Shown: positions 1 to 6,866 of the stretch, one piece after another | Numbering within the stretch: the first letter of the stretch is position 1 | Layout of the letters: every line of letters begins with the position of its first letter | DNA from: Pseudomonadota bacterium | GTDB taxonomy: Bacteria > Pseudomonadota > Gammaproteobacteria > Xanthomonadales > Xanthomonadaceae | Direction: 5' to 3' | DNA: 7,986 nucleotides | NCBI GenBank assembly: GCA_019348095.1 | Contig: JAHWKC010000096.1 | Location: 1 to 7,986 of the forward strand | Program-made: the position numbers and the translations under genes | Notes under the pieces: model-generated | Seen by the model: the letters and a program-made list of their open reading frames with translations, nothing else | Database searches by the model: none | What the model was told of the DNA's origin: nothing

Positions 1-288
1 TGGGGCGAGGCCGCCGAGGCCCGCGACATCGACAGCCTGAAGACCCTGCTGCCCAAGGGCGCCCAGGTCGCGCGCGAAAACATCGAGCGCACCGTGAGCA
101 CCAGCCAGGAAGTGCTGGGCCGCAGCATCAAGACCAACGAGGCGATCGCCCAGATCGCCAAGGCGCAGGCCGAGACCGCTGCGAAGGCGACTCGCGAGAA
201 CGTCGAGCAGGCCACCAAGGCCGCCACCGACAAGGCCGAGGCGACCTACGCCGACGTGGCGAAGACCGCAAAGAACAGCACCAAGTAA
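1..288 (+). CDS. Phasin-family protein, 3' end only
   Basis: The frame is open from the first base of the window (first codon TGG) to the TAA at 286-288, so about 95 C-terminal residues are visible and the 5' part lies outside. The GTG at 94 is an internal valine codon, not a start. The protein is rich in Ala, Lys, Glu, Gln and Thr, has no hydrophobic segment, and reads as a long amphipathic helix (AQIAKAQAETAAKATREN, then ATKAATDKAEATYADVAK). This is the usual look of the C-terminal half of phasins, small proteins that coat polyhydroxyalkanoate granules or otherwise act as helical scaffolds. The phrase NIERTVSTSQEVLGRS fits family members annotated in Xanthomonadaceae. Low-complexity Ala/Lys helices also occur in unrelated proteins, and the diagnostic N-terminal half is missing, so the call is moderate. 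An intrinsic terminator follows 30 bp after the stop. Confidence 0.65.
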   Translation, partial: WGEAAEARDIDSLKTLLPKGAQVARENIERTVSTSQEVLGRSIKTNEAIAQIAKAQAETAAKATRENVEQATKAATDKAEATYADVAKTAKNSTK

Positions 289-318
289 GTCTCTCTCTCC
301 CGCTTCGGCAGGAACACG

Positions 319-349
319 AAACCCGGCAGCGCAGGCTGCCGGGTTTTTT
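319..349 (+). terminator. Rho-independent terminator of the phasin-like gene
   Basis: A perfect 10-bp stem (ACCCGGCAGC at 321-330 with GCTGCCGGGT at 335-344), extended by A-T pairs, encloses a GCAG tetraloop. It is followed directly by a run of six T (344-349). The placement 30 bp after the phasin stop codon makes it the end of that transcript. Confidence 0.9.
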
Positions 350-382
350 GTTGCCTGCGCGGGTGAGTCAGGCAGCTCTGCT

Positions 383-496
383 CCCCTCCTTGGAAAAGAG
401 GGGCCGGGTGAGATTTGCTCCCGGCTGGTCTCCGCAGCAATAGCGATAAGCCGAAGAAGCAAACCCTCCCCGACCCTCCTTTTCCAAAGGAGGGGG
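383..496. repeat. Palindromic intergenic element with ~37-bp inverted arms
   Basis: The left arm (383-419) and the reverse complement of the right arm (457-496) align almost end to end. Both read roughly CCCCTCCTT(T)GGAAAAG(G)AGGG, then a CGGG-rich stretch, then TTTGCT. Each arm also folds on itself: CCCCTC 383-388 pairs with GAGGGG 398-403, and CCCTCCTTT 474-482 pairs perfectly with AAAGGAGGG 486-494 around a 3-nt loop. The centre (about 420-456) contains CGGCT/AGCCG, continuing the symmetry. No coding frame fits the element. It begins 95 bp after the phasin stop and ends 7 bp before the stop codon of the RND pump, so it lies between two convergent genes and could act as a terminator for the minus-strand operon. 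Similar C/G-rich hairpin repeats are common between genes in this family of bacteria; naming this a mobile (MITE-like) element would be inference. Confidence 0.7.
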
Positions 497-502
497 CTTG
501 TG

Positions 503-3500
503 TCAGCTCCGCTCGGCCTCCAGCCGGTTCTGCTCGGCCGCCGCCTTCTGGTGGTTGCGACCGATCAGCAGGTACATCACTGGCACCACGAACAGGGTGA
601 ACACGGTGCCGATCGACATGCCGCCGACAATCACCAGGCCGATCTGGTTGCGCGCTTCGGCGCCGGCGCCGGCCGCGATCGCCAGGGGCAGCGAGCCGAG
701 CACCATCGCGCCGGTGGTCATCAGGATCGGGCGCAGGCGCAGCGCGGCGGCCTCGATCACCGCATCGAGCTTGCTCTTGCCCTGCTCCTGCAACTGGTTG
801 GAGAACTCCACGATCAGGATGCCGTGCTTGGCGATCAACCCGACCAGCGTGACCAGTCCGATCTGCGAGTAGATGTTCCAGCTGCCGCCAGTCAGGGTGA
901 GCGCGAGGAACGCACCGAACGCCGCAAGCGGCACCGCCAGCAGGATCACCAGCGGATCGACCCAGCTCTCGAACTGCGCAGCCAGCACCAGGAAGATGAA
1001 CACCACCGCCAGCGCGAAGATCATCGCGAAGTCGCTGGCCGATTCGCGGAACTCGCGACTCTGCCCGGTCAAGTCGTACTGCGCGTCCGGTGCCACCTCG
1101 GCCAGTGCGTTCTCCATCCAGTCCAGTGCCTCGCCCATCGAGTAGCCCGGCGCGAGGCCGGCGCTGATGGTCGCCGCCCGCAGCTTGTTGAAGTGGTTGA
1201 GCTCCTTGGCCGCGACGGTCTCCTCGACGTCGACCAGGTTGGACAGCTGCACCATCTGGCCGTCGCCGCCGCGCACGAAGATGTTGGACAGGTCGCCGGG
1301 CGTGCGCCGGTCGGCGTCCTCGACCTGCACGATCACGTCGTACTGCTCAGAACCACGCTTGAAGCGGGTGACGTTGCGACCGCCCAGCATCGTCTCCAAG
1401 GTGCGGCCTACGGTGGCGACGTCGCTGCCGACGGCGGCGACCTTGTCGCGGTTGAGCGATATCTTCAGTTGCGGCTTGTCGAGCTTGAGATCGCTGTCGG
1501 CATTAATCAGCTGCGGGTTCTCGGCGATCTTCGCCATCAGCTGCTGCACGGTGGCGCCCAGTTCCTCCCAGCTGCCCGTACTTTGCACGACGAAGTTGAC
1601 CGGCTGGCCGAAGCCGTCCTGCCCCAAAGGCGGCGGCAAAGTAGGAAACGCCATGATCCCGGGAATGCCCATGAACTGCGGGAGCAATCCAGCGTGCACC
1701 TGCGCCGTCGACACCTCACGCTGGTCCCAGTCCTTGAGCATCACGAACCCGATCGTGTTGGTCACCGACGGGAAGCCGACGATCTGGAAATAGCGCTCGA
1801 CCTGCGGCAGCTGCGCGAAGTGCGCTTCCATCATCCGCGCGTAGCGGTCGGTGTACTCGACGGTCGAGCCTTCCGGGGCGACGCCAAACCCGATGATGAA
1901 GCCCTGGTCCTCCTGCGGCGCCAGCTCGTCGGGCAGCTGCATGAACATCAGCAAGGCGCCGCCGAACACCACCGCGGCGACGCCCACCACCACCCAGCGG
2001 GCCCTGACCGCGAGCACGCGCGTCAGGCCGCGGCGGTAGTTGCGGTCCATCCAGCCAAGCACGCGCTCGCCGGCCACGTAGAAGCGGCCGTGCTGCTTCT
2101 CGCGTCGCAGCAGCTTGGACGACAGCATCGGCGACAGCGTCAGCGCAACGAAGCCCGACACCAGCACCGCACCGGCCAGGGTCAGCGCGAACTCGATGAA
2201 CAGCTTGCCGGTGCGGCCGGTGGAGAACGCAAGCGGGACGTACACCGCGACCAGCGTGAGCGTCATCGCGACGATCGCAAAGCCAATCTCCTTGCTGCCC
2301 TTCAACGCCGCCTGGTACGGCGGCATGCCTTCCTCGATGTGGCGGTGGATGTTCTCCAGCATGACGATCGCATCGTCGACCACCAGCCCGATCGCGAGCA
2401 CCATCGCCAGCAGGGTCAGCGTGTTGATGGTGAAGCCGAAGGCGTACATCAGCCCGAACGCGCCGACCAGCGAGATCGGGATGGTGACCAGCGGGATCAG
2501 GGTGGCGCGCCAGCTGCGCAGGAACAGGAAGATCACCACGATCACCAGCAGCACCGCCTCGGCGACGGTCTTGTAGACCTCGTCGATGGAATTCTCGATG
2601 AAGATCGTGCTGTCGAACGCCACCTGGATGTTCATCCCGTCGGGCAGCGTCTGCTGGATCCGCGGCAGCATCTGCTCGAGCGCTTCGGAGATGTCCAGCG
2701 GGTTGGCGACGGCCTGCTTGACCACCGCCAGCGGCACCGCGTTGACGCCGTTGAACCGTGCGCGGAAGCGCTCCTCCTGCGAGCCCAGCTCGATCCGCGC
2801 GACGTCCCTGAGCCGCACCAGGTAGCCACTGCCGCCCGCGTCGCCGCGGCTGTTGCCGACGATGACCTGGCCGAACTGCTCGGGCGTGCGCAGGTCGGTT
2901 TCTGACAGCACGGTGAACTCGCGGTCACTGCCCTCCACGCGCCCGGCGGGGATCTCAACATTCTGCGCGCGCAGCGCGGCCTCGACGTCGGCCGGGGTCA
3001 ACCCGAAGCCGGCCAGGCGCTGCGGCTGCAGCCACACCCGCATCGCGTAGGTGCTGGAGAACACCTGCGCCTGGGCGACGCCGGGGATGGTCTGGATGCG
3101 GTCCTTGACCAGGCGTTCGGCGATATCGGCGATCTCGACCCGCGAGTGGCGGTCCGAGGAGAAGGCCAGGTAGATGATCGGCTGCGCGTCGGCTTCCTGC
3201 TTCTGGATGACCGGCGGGTCGACCTCGTCGGGCAGGAACTGCTGCGCCTGGGCGACGCGGTCGCGCACGTCGCTGGCCGCGCCGTCGGGGTCGCGGTCGA
3301 GGCGGAAGCGCACGGTGACCTGGCTGGACTGCTCGCGGCTGACCGACTGCATGAACTCGATGCCTTCGACCCCGGACAGCGAATCCTCGATAGGCTGGGT
3401 GACCTGCGACTCGATCACCTGCGCACTGGCGCCTGGGTACGCGGTGTTGACCGTGATCACCGGGGTGTCGACGTTGGGGATCTGGCGCACCGCCAGGCGG

Positions 3501-3589
3501 TCGTAGGCAATGATGCCGACCAGCAGCACGACCAGGTTGATGACCGTGGCGAAGACCGGACGGCGGATGGAGATGTCGGACAGGACCAT
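503..3589 (-). CDS. HAE1-family RND multidrug efflux pump (inner-membrane permease)
   Basis: This 1028-residue protein has the normal length of a proton-driven RND exporter of the AcrB/MexB/MdtC type. TM1 is near residues 11-29 after the family start MxLSDISIRRPVFA. The first large periplasmic loop spans about 30-340, with YPGASAQVIE at 51-60. TM2-TM6 lie around 342-490, TM7 around 531-550, the second large loop about 551-850, and TM8-TM12 about 852-1010. The proton-relay residues are present: D405 and D406 in TM4 (GLVVDDAIVMLEN) and K921 in TM10 (GLIAKHGILIVEFSN), followed by the conserved RLRPILMTTGA. The ATG at 3589 gives the canonical N-terminus and has GAGG about 5 nt upstream. It is the second gene of an operon with the adaptor gene at 3797-4981, separated by 207 bp. 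No outer-membrane factor or local regulator is in view, so the trimeric channel must be encoded elsewhere. Substrates cannot be read from sequence. I see no truncation or missing key residue. Confidence 0.97.
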   Translation of the reverse strand: MVLSDISIRRPVFATVINLVVLLVGIIAYDRLAVRQIPNVDTPVITVNTAYPGASAQVIESQVTQPIEDSLSGVEGIEFMQSVSREQSSQVTVRFRLDRDPDGAASDVRDRVAQAQQFLPDEVDPPVIQKQEADAQPIIYLAFSSDRHSRVEIADIAERLVKDRIQTIPGVAQAQVFSSTYAMRVWLQPQRLAGFGLTPADVEAALRAQNVEIPAGRVEGSDREFTVLSETDLRTPEQFGQVIVGNSRGDAGGSGYLVRLRDVARIELGSQEERFRARFNGVNAVPLAVVKQAVANPLDISEALEQMLPRIQQTLPDGMNIQVAFDSTIFIENSIDEVYKTVAEAVLLVIVVIFLFLRSWRATLIPLVTIPISLVGAFGLMYAFGFTINTLTLLAMVLAIGLVVDDAIVMLENIHRHIEEGMPPYQAALKGSKEIGFAIVAMTLTLVAVYVPLAFSTGRTGKLFIEFALTLAGAVLVSGFVALTLSPMLSSKLLRREKQHGRFYVAGERVLGWMDRNYRRGLTRVLAVRARWVVVGVAAVVFGGALLMFMQLPDELAPQEDQGFIIGFGVAPEGSTVEYTDRYARMMEAHFAQLPQVERYFQIVGFPSVTNTIGFVMLKDWDQREVSTAQVHAGLLPQFMGIPGIMAFPTLPPPLGQDGFGQPVNFVVQSTGSWEELGATVQQLMAKIAENPQLINADSDLKLDKPQLKISLNRDKVAAVGSDVATVGRTLETMLGGRNVTRFKRGSEQYDVIVQVEDADRRTPGDLSNIFVRGGDGQMVQLSNLVDVEETVAAKELNHFNKLRAATISAGLAPGYSMGEALDWMENALAEVAPDAQYDLTGQSREFRESASDFAMIFALAVVFIFLVLAAQFESWVDPLVILLAVPLAAFGAFLALTLTGGSWNIYSQIGLVTLVGLIAKHGILIVEFSNQLQEQGKSKLDAVIEAAALRLRPILMTTGAMVLGSLPLAIAAGAGAEARNQIGLVIVGGMSIGTVFTLFVVPVMYLLIGRNHQKAAAEQNRLEAERS

Positions 3590-3611
3590 GGGGGCCTCGT
3601 TCTGTGCTTGT

Positions 3612-3794
3612 TCCCTTCTCCCCCGCCTTGAGAGCTTGGAGAGAAGGTGTGCCCGAAGGGCGGATGAGCGACCGGCGGAGCGGTGTCAGTGAAGTGCTGG
3701 ACCAACGAGGTCAGCTATCGGAATGCGCCAGCCGGTCACCGTCCGCCACTTCGTCGCACCCTCACCCCCGACCCGCTCCCGAGGGAAGAGGGGG
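3612..3794. repeat. Hairpin-rich repeat element filling the gap between the two RND genes
   Basis: The gap from 3590 to 3796 has no gene. Its left end holds CCTTCTC (3614-3620) pairing with GAGAAGG (3641-3647), then the small hairpin GCCCGAAGGGC (3651-3661) and CGGATGAG. This is the arrangement of the CCCTCATCCGCCC...GGGCACCTTCTCCC repeats scattered through many proteobacterial genomes, read here in reverse. The right end has CCCTCACCCCCGACCCGCTCCC followed by GAGGGAAGAGGGGG, a second G/C hairpin (TCCC 3777-3780 with GGGA 3783-3786). ACCGGC near 3670 and GCCGGT near 3731 continue an imperfect overall dyad. The element lies 3 bp after the adaptor stop codon and inside the transcribed operon, where it could attenuate transcription or stabilise mRNA; that role is inferred. 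Confidence 0.6.
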
Positions 3795-3796
3795 CT

Positions 3797-4981
3797 CTAC
3801 CGCGCTTGGCTTGTCGATTCGGTCGCGTCCGCGGCATCAGCCGCCGGCGGTTGTGCATCTGCGCCCGCGCGACCCTCGCCATCACCCGGCGACGGCAGCA
3901 CCATCACCGGCATGCCCTCGTGCATCATCGGCTTGCCCTGCCCGGCGGTAATGACCACATCGCCGGGCTTGAGTCCCTCGACCACCTCGATCGCACCGGG
4001 CACGCGTACGCCGGTTTCGACCGGCGCCTTGTGCGCCTTGCCGTCGACCACGGTATAGACGAAGCGGCTTTCGCCCTCCTGCATCAAGGCCTGTTCCGGC
4101 ACCATCAATGCCTCGGGCGAACCACGCCCGGTGTCGACCTGCAGCCGAGCGAACTGGCCGGGGCGCAGCTTGGAATCTGGGTTGGGCACCTGCGCCCGCA
4201 ACTGTGCGCTGCGGCTGTTGAGGTCGATCACCGGAGCGATCGCGACGATCTCGCCGGTGAAGCTCTGCCCCGGGAACGCATCGACGCTGACCTGCACCGG
4301 CTGCCCCTGGCGCAGGCGTGGCAGCGCACCCTCGGGCACGCTGAAGTCGACCTCGATCGGGTCCAGCCGCACCAGCGTGACCAGGTCCTGGCCGACGTTG
4401 ACGAACTCGCCCACGCTGACCTCGCGCAGGCCGATCTGCCCGGAGAAGGGCGCGCGCAGCGTCATCTTCGACAAGGCGGTGCGGGCCGAGGCCACGCGTG
4501 CCTGGTCGACGCTCAGGGCGGCGCGGGTGGTGTCGTAGTCCGAGCGCGCGATCAGCTGCTGCTCGGCCAGTCGTTCGGCGCGCTCGTTGGCGCTGCGGCT
4601 GTTGGCGAGGTTGGCGCTGGCTTCGTTGAGGCTGGCCTGGGCCTGGCTCGCATCCAGGCTGAACAGCGGTTGCCCTACCTCGACCCGGCCGCCTTCGGTG
4701 AAGTGGATCCGGTCGATGCGGCCGGCGACCTCCGGCCGCACCACCACCGACTCATCGGCGCGCAGGCTGCCGACCGTCTCCAGGCCGGCCGACAAGGGCT
4801 GCGGCTGCACGGTGATCGCTTCCACCGGCAACTGCATGTCCCCTGGCGGACCGCCGGCCGCGCCAGCACCGCCTACATCCTCCCCGCCACAGGCACCCAG
4901 GCCCAGCATGCTGGCGACCAACAATGCGGTGAGCGGGCCTCTGGAGAACGGCACTCGGGCGGACAACGGGTTGCGGCGCAT
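3797..4981 (-). CDS. RND efflux periplasmic adaptor (membrane fusion protein), lipoprotein
   Basis: This 394-residue protein has the usual AcrA/MexA-type length. Its basic N-terminus and hydrophobic stretch (about 17-30) end in a lipobox, L28-G-A-C31, so it should be cleaved and lipidated at Cys31 by the Lgt/Lsp pathway. Next come the first barrel-sandwich (lipoyl-like) half, V81-RPEVAGRIDRIHFTEGGRV-100, and an Ala/Glu/Ser-rich alpha-helical hairpin of about 111-172. The second lipoyl half is L175-RAPFSGQIGLREVSVGEFVNVG-197, followed by the beta-barrel domain (about 205-285) and a membrane-proximal domain (about 290-362). The last 30 residues are disordered and rich in Ala, Asp and Pro. The adaptor links the inner-membrane pump to a TolC-like channel. 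It is the first gene of the operon with the RND pump downstream. The ATG at 4981 is preceded by GAGG at about 5 nt, in the same 13-base context that starts the pump gene. Confidence 0.95.
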   Translation of the reverse strand: MRRNPLSARVPFSRGPLTALLVASMLGLGACGGEDVGGAGAAGGPPGDMQLPVEAITVQPQPLSAGLETVGSLRADESVVVRPEVAGRIDRIHFTEGGRVEVGQPLFSLDASQAQASLNEASANLANSRSANERAERLAEQQLIARSDYDTTRAALSVDQARVASARTALSKMTLRAPFSGQIGLREVSVGEFVNVGQDLVTLVRLDPIEVDFSVPEGALPRLRQGQPVQVSVDAFPGQSFTGEIVAIAPVIDLNSRSAQLRAQVPNPDSKLRPGQFARLQVDTGRGSPEALMVPEQALMQEGESRFVYTVVDGKAHKAPVETGVRVPGAIEVVEGLKPGDVVITAGQGKPMMHEGMPVMVLPSPGDGEGRAGADAQPPAADAADATESTSQAR

Positions 4982-5017
4982 GGGGGCCTCGGCAAGCGTT
5001 CGATTTCTTGTACCGAC

Positions 5018-5027
5018 GAGTTTACTC
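5018..5027 (-). promoter_or_regulatory. Possible promoter/operator ahead of the RND operon
   Basis: The short, relatively AT-rich patch between the adaptor start (4981) and bioD contains the perfect dyad GAGTTTACTC. On the minus strand it includes TAAACT (5024-5019), which resembles a -10 box and lies about 38 bp upstream of the adaptor ATG. A second candidate, TACAAG, is a little further downstream. I see no convincing -35 box and no regulator gene beside it. The dyad is short enough to be chance, so treat this as a candidate site for a TetR- or MarR-type repressor at most. Confidence 0.25.
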
Positions 5028-5094
5028 TTGTCCGGCGCGATCCGCTCCCGTGCCGTGAGTCATGGGCAGCAGCGGCCGAGGCCGGCCCGGCAGA

Positions 5095-5781
5095 TCAGCC
5101 CGGCAGGCCCGCCGGCAACGCCAGTGCACCCGCCAACGCGGCCGGGTCCGGTTGCTCGCGGAACGGCAAGCGGCCCCAGCAGGGCACCGGCAATCGCTCA
5201 GCTACCAACGCGAAAGTGTCGTCGGACCGCGCCATGCCCGGGTCGATGTCGTTGCCGATCCAGCCGATCAGCTGCGCGCCATCAGCGCCAATCGCCCGTG
5301 CGGTCAGCCGCGCGTGGTTGATGCAGCCCAGCCGCAGGCCCACCACCAGCACCACCGGCAGCGAAAGCGCGCTGACCAGGTCGGCCTGGTCCAGCGTCCC
5401 CGACAACGGCGCCGCCCAGCCACCGACGCCCTCGACCACCACGCAGTCGGCCTGGGCGGCGAGCCGCGCATGTGCCTGCACGATCGGATCGAGCCGGATC
5501 TCGACGCCGGCATCGGCCGCGGCCAGCTCCGGCGCCAGCGGCGCGGGCAACGCGTACGGGTTGATATCCCCGTAGGCCGGGCGCGGATCACTCGCGGCCT
5601 GCAGCAGCAGCGCGTCCTCATTGCGCCAGCCCTCGGCGGTGCGCTCGCAACCGCTGGCCAGCGGCTTCATGCCGACCGCGCGCAGGCCGCGCGCGCGCAA
5701 GGCATGCAGCAGTGCCGCGCTGGCCACGGATTTGCCGATGCCGGTGTCGGTGCCGGTGACGAATACGTTCTTCATGTCCAT
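5095..5781 (-). CDS. bioD: ATP-dependent dethiobiotin synthase
   Basis: BioD catalyses the penultimate step of biotin synthesis: it carboxylates 7,8-diaminopelargonic acid with CO2 and ATP and closes the ureido ring to give dethiobiotin. The 228 residues match the normal size. Visible motifs are the P-loop G10-TDTGIGKS-18 near the N-terminus, MKPLASG (38-44) with the catalytic Lys39, VVVEGVGGWAAPL (114-126) with the conserved Glu117, and GLRLGCINHARLT (148-160), a BioD signature. Later residues (GNDIDPGM, LPVPCWGRLPF) fit the nucleotide-base-binding end. Two ATGs compete: 5781 (MDMKN) and 5775 (MKN). A G6 run lies directly before the first ATG and so suits the second start better (about 6 nt away). 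The gene stands apart from other bio genes and is 113 bp upstream of the RND adaptor in the same direction, so read-through is possible but functionally unrelated. Confidence 0.95.
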   Translation of the reverse strand: MDMKNVFVTGTDTGIGKSVASAALLHALRARGLRAVGMKPLASGCERTAEGWRNEDALLLQAASDPRPAYGDINPYALPAPLAPELAAADAGVEIRLDPIVQAHARLAAQADCVVVEGVGGWAAPLSGTLDQADLVSALSLPVVLVVGLRLGCINHARLTARAIGADGAQLIGWIGNDIDPGMARSDDTFALVAERLPVPCWGRLPFREQPDPAALAGALALPAGLPG

Positions 5782-5813
5782 CCCCCCATCGTAAACGCCG
5801 AGCGGGCCGCTGC

Positions 5814-5819
5814 TACACT
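5814..5819 (+). promoter_or_regulatory. Extended -10 box for msrC, predicting a leaderless mRNA
   Basis: TACACT is preceded by TGC, giving the extended -10 pattern TGnTACACT. The ATG of the following gene begins 7 nt after the box, where transcription would be expected to start. No Shine-Dalgarno sequence fits in the 6 nt between box and ATG (CGGGCC). The spaced -35 position (GTAAAC near 5791) is weak, which is acceptable with an extended -10. This is an inference from spacing only. Confidence 0.5.
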
Positions 5820-5825
5820 CGGGCC

Positions 5826-6320
5826 ATGTTCGCCGCCAATACCCTTACCGGCAGCAAGCCGGAGCAGTACGCGCAGTTGCTGGCGCAGGCACGGGCCCTG
5901 CTGCACGGCGAGTCCGACCGCATCGCCAATGCCGCCAACCTGTCGGCGCTGGTCTACCACTCGCTGCCGGAGCTGAACTGGGTCGGCTTCTATTTCTTCG
6001 ACGGGCGCGAGCTCGTGGTCGGCCCCTTCCAGGGCTTGCCGGCCTGCGTGCGTATCCCGCTCGACAAGGGCGTGTGCGGCGCCGCTGCGAGCACGCGGCA
6101 GACCCAGCGCATCGCCGACGTCCACGCCTTTCCCGGCCACATCGCCTGCGATGCGGCCTCGCAGTCCGAAGTGGTGGTGCCGTTGGTCCGCGACGGCGCC
6201 GACGGCCCCGACCTCATCGGTGTATTCGACATCGACAGTCCGCGCACGCATCGCTTCGACGACGAGGACCAGCGCGGCCTGGAAGCAATCGCGCAAGCCT
6301 ATCTGGAGTCCATGACATGA
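5826..6320 (+). CDS. msrC: Free methionine-(R)-sulfoxide reductase (GAF domain)
   Basis: This enzyme (fRMsr, YebR/MsrC family) reduces free L-methionine-(R)-sulfoxide to methionine in the cytoplasm, using thioredoxin-type electrons, as part of oxidative-damage repair. The 164-residue protein is a single GAF domain of normal length. The three redox cysteines of the family are all present: Cys74 in FQGLPACVRIP, Cys84 in DKGVCGAAA and Cys108 in GHIACDAASQSE. The substrate-pocket region NWVGFYFF (51-58) and the tail LIGVFDIDSPRTHRFDDED also match closely. The ATG at 5826 is chosen because the family N-terminus follows it and a -10 box sits just upstream. The stop TGA overlaps the next gene's ATG by four bases (ATGA), so the two genes are probably translationally coupled. 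Confidence 0.95.
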   Translation: MFAANTLTGSKPEQYAQLLAQARALLHGESDRIANAANLSALVYHSLPELNWVGFYFFDGRELVVGPFQGLPACVRIPLDKGVCGAAASTRQTQRIADVHAFPGHIACDAASQSEVVVPLVRDGADGPDLIGVFDIDSPRTHRFDDEDQRGLEAIAQAYLESMT

Positions 6321-6694
6321 GCGACACAACTGCCAAGCTGCGCAACATCGGCCCCAAATCGGCCGCGTGGCTGCGCCAGGTCGGCTTGCGCACGCACCCC
6401 GAACTGGCCGAGATCGGCGCGGTCGAGGCGTTCATGCGGGTCAAGCGGGCGGGCTTCAAACCGACCTTGAACCTGCTCTATGCCATCGAAGGCGCGCTGC
6501 TGGACTGCCATTGGCAGGAAATCCAGGACTCGCGCCGCCAGCAACTGGTCAGCGAAGCCGAAGCCGCCATCGCCCAGCTGCCGCCGCCGCGCCACAAGCC
6601 GGCCGCCTCACCGGTGACCACCACCGTGCTGACCGAAGACACCGTGGCAGCGCGCCCGGACCCCGACGCGCCCTATCGCAGCGGGCGCTACTGA
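6317..6694 (+). CDS. TfoX C-terminal-domain protein
   Basis: The 125-residue protein starts at the ATG inside the ATGA overlap with msrC; the same frame runs open upstream, but that part is only an alternate reading of msrC. Residues about 5-82 match the C-terminal domain of TfoX/Sxy proteins: KLRNIGPKSAAWLRQVGLRT (7-26), EIGAVEAFMRVK (32-43), then LNLLYAIEGALLDCHWQEI (51-69). The domain has a helix-hairpin-helix-like GPKSAxWL core. Full Sxy/TfoX proteins, which activate competence genes with CRP in Haemophilus and Vibrio, also carry an N-terminal domain that is absent here. The last 40 residues are a Pro/Ala/Thr-rich tail ending in DAPYRSGRY. Stand-alone TfoX-C proteins are common and their role is not established. 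Link to competence should not be assumed; coupling to msrC suggests only co-expression. Confidence 0.85.
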   Translation: MSDTTAKLRNIGPKSAAWLRQVGLRTHPELAEIGAVEAFMRVKRAGFKPTLNLLYAIEGALLDCHWQEIQDSRRQQLVSEAEAAIAQLPPPRHKPAASPVTTTVLTEDTVAARPDPDAPYRSGRY

Positions 6695-6720
6695 GCTGAT
6701 TCCACAATCGTCGTGACGCC

Positions 6721-6742
6721 GTAGGAGCGGCTTCAGCCGCGA
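6721..6742 (+). repeat. REP palindrome 1
   Basis: GTAGGA is followed by GCGGCT-TC-AGCCGC (6727-6740), the REP consensus common in Xanthomonadaceae and Pseudomonas. It starts 27 bp after the tfoX-like stop. It matches REP 4 (6885-6906) exactly in the opposite orientation over 22 bases, so the pair can fold into a large stem. Such REPs are thought to be mobilised by RAYT transposases; none is encoded in this window. Confidence 0.85.
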
Positions 6743-6795
6743 TCCCCAACCGGTGCGCCGAAGCGCCGCCCGATCACGACGATGGCTCGCGCTGT

Positions 6796-6820
6796 TGTAG
6801 GAGCGCCCCATGGGCGCGAT
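6796..6820 (+). repeat. REP palindrome 2 (variant stem)
   Basis: The TTGTAGGA head is kept, but the stem is GCGCCC-CAT-GGGCGC (6803-6817), a sequence variant of the REP stem in which both arms changed together. It has the same orientation as REP 1. Confidence 0.75.
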
Positions 6821-6845
6821 GCACGTCGCGGCCGTAGTCCCGGTC

Positions 6846-6866
6846 GCGACTCATGTCGCTCCTACA
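6846..6866 (-). repeat. REP palindrome 3 (variant stem)
   Basis: Read on the minus strand, TGTAGGA is followed by GCGAC-ATGA-GTCGC, a shorter stem variant. It is oriented against REPs 1 and 2. Confidence 0.75.

Noticed and set aside
500..2905. 801-codon plus-strand open frame
   Set aside because: It lies antisense to the RND pump gene and its translation is dominated by Arg, His, Gln and Asp with no known fold, typical of the reverse strand of GC-rich genes.
3683..5575. 630-codon plus-strand open frame spanning the adaptor gene and bioD
   Set aside because: It runs antisense across two well-recognised genes and two intergenic gaps and has no recognisable domain.
5062..5976. 304-codon plus-strand frame across bioD and the start of msrC
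   Set aside because: It is a reverse-strand reading of bioD, Arg/Gln-rich, and conflicts with two strong gene calls.
6074..6316. Upstream extension of the TfoX-C frame (start at 6074)
   Set aside because: The extra N-terminus is an Arg-rich alternate reading of msrC; the TfoX domain begins right after the ATG at 6317, which overlaps the msrC stop in the usual ATGA manner.
5772..6329. 185-codon minus-strand frame
   Set aside because: It is antisense to msrC, which has all family motifs; no independent support.
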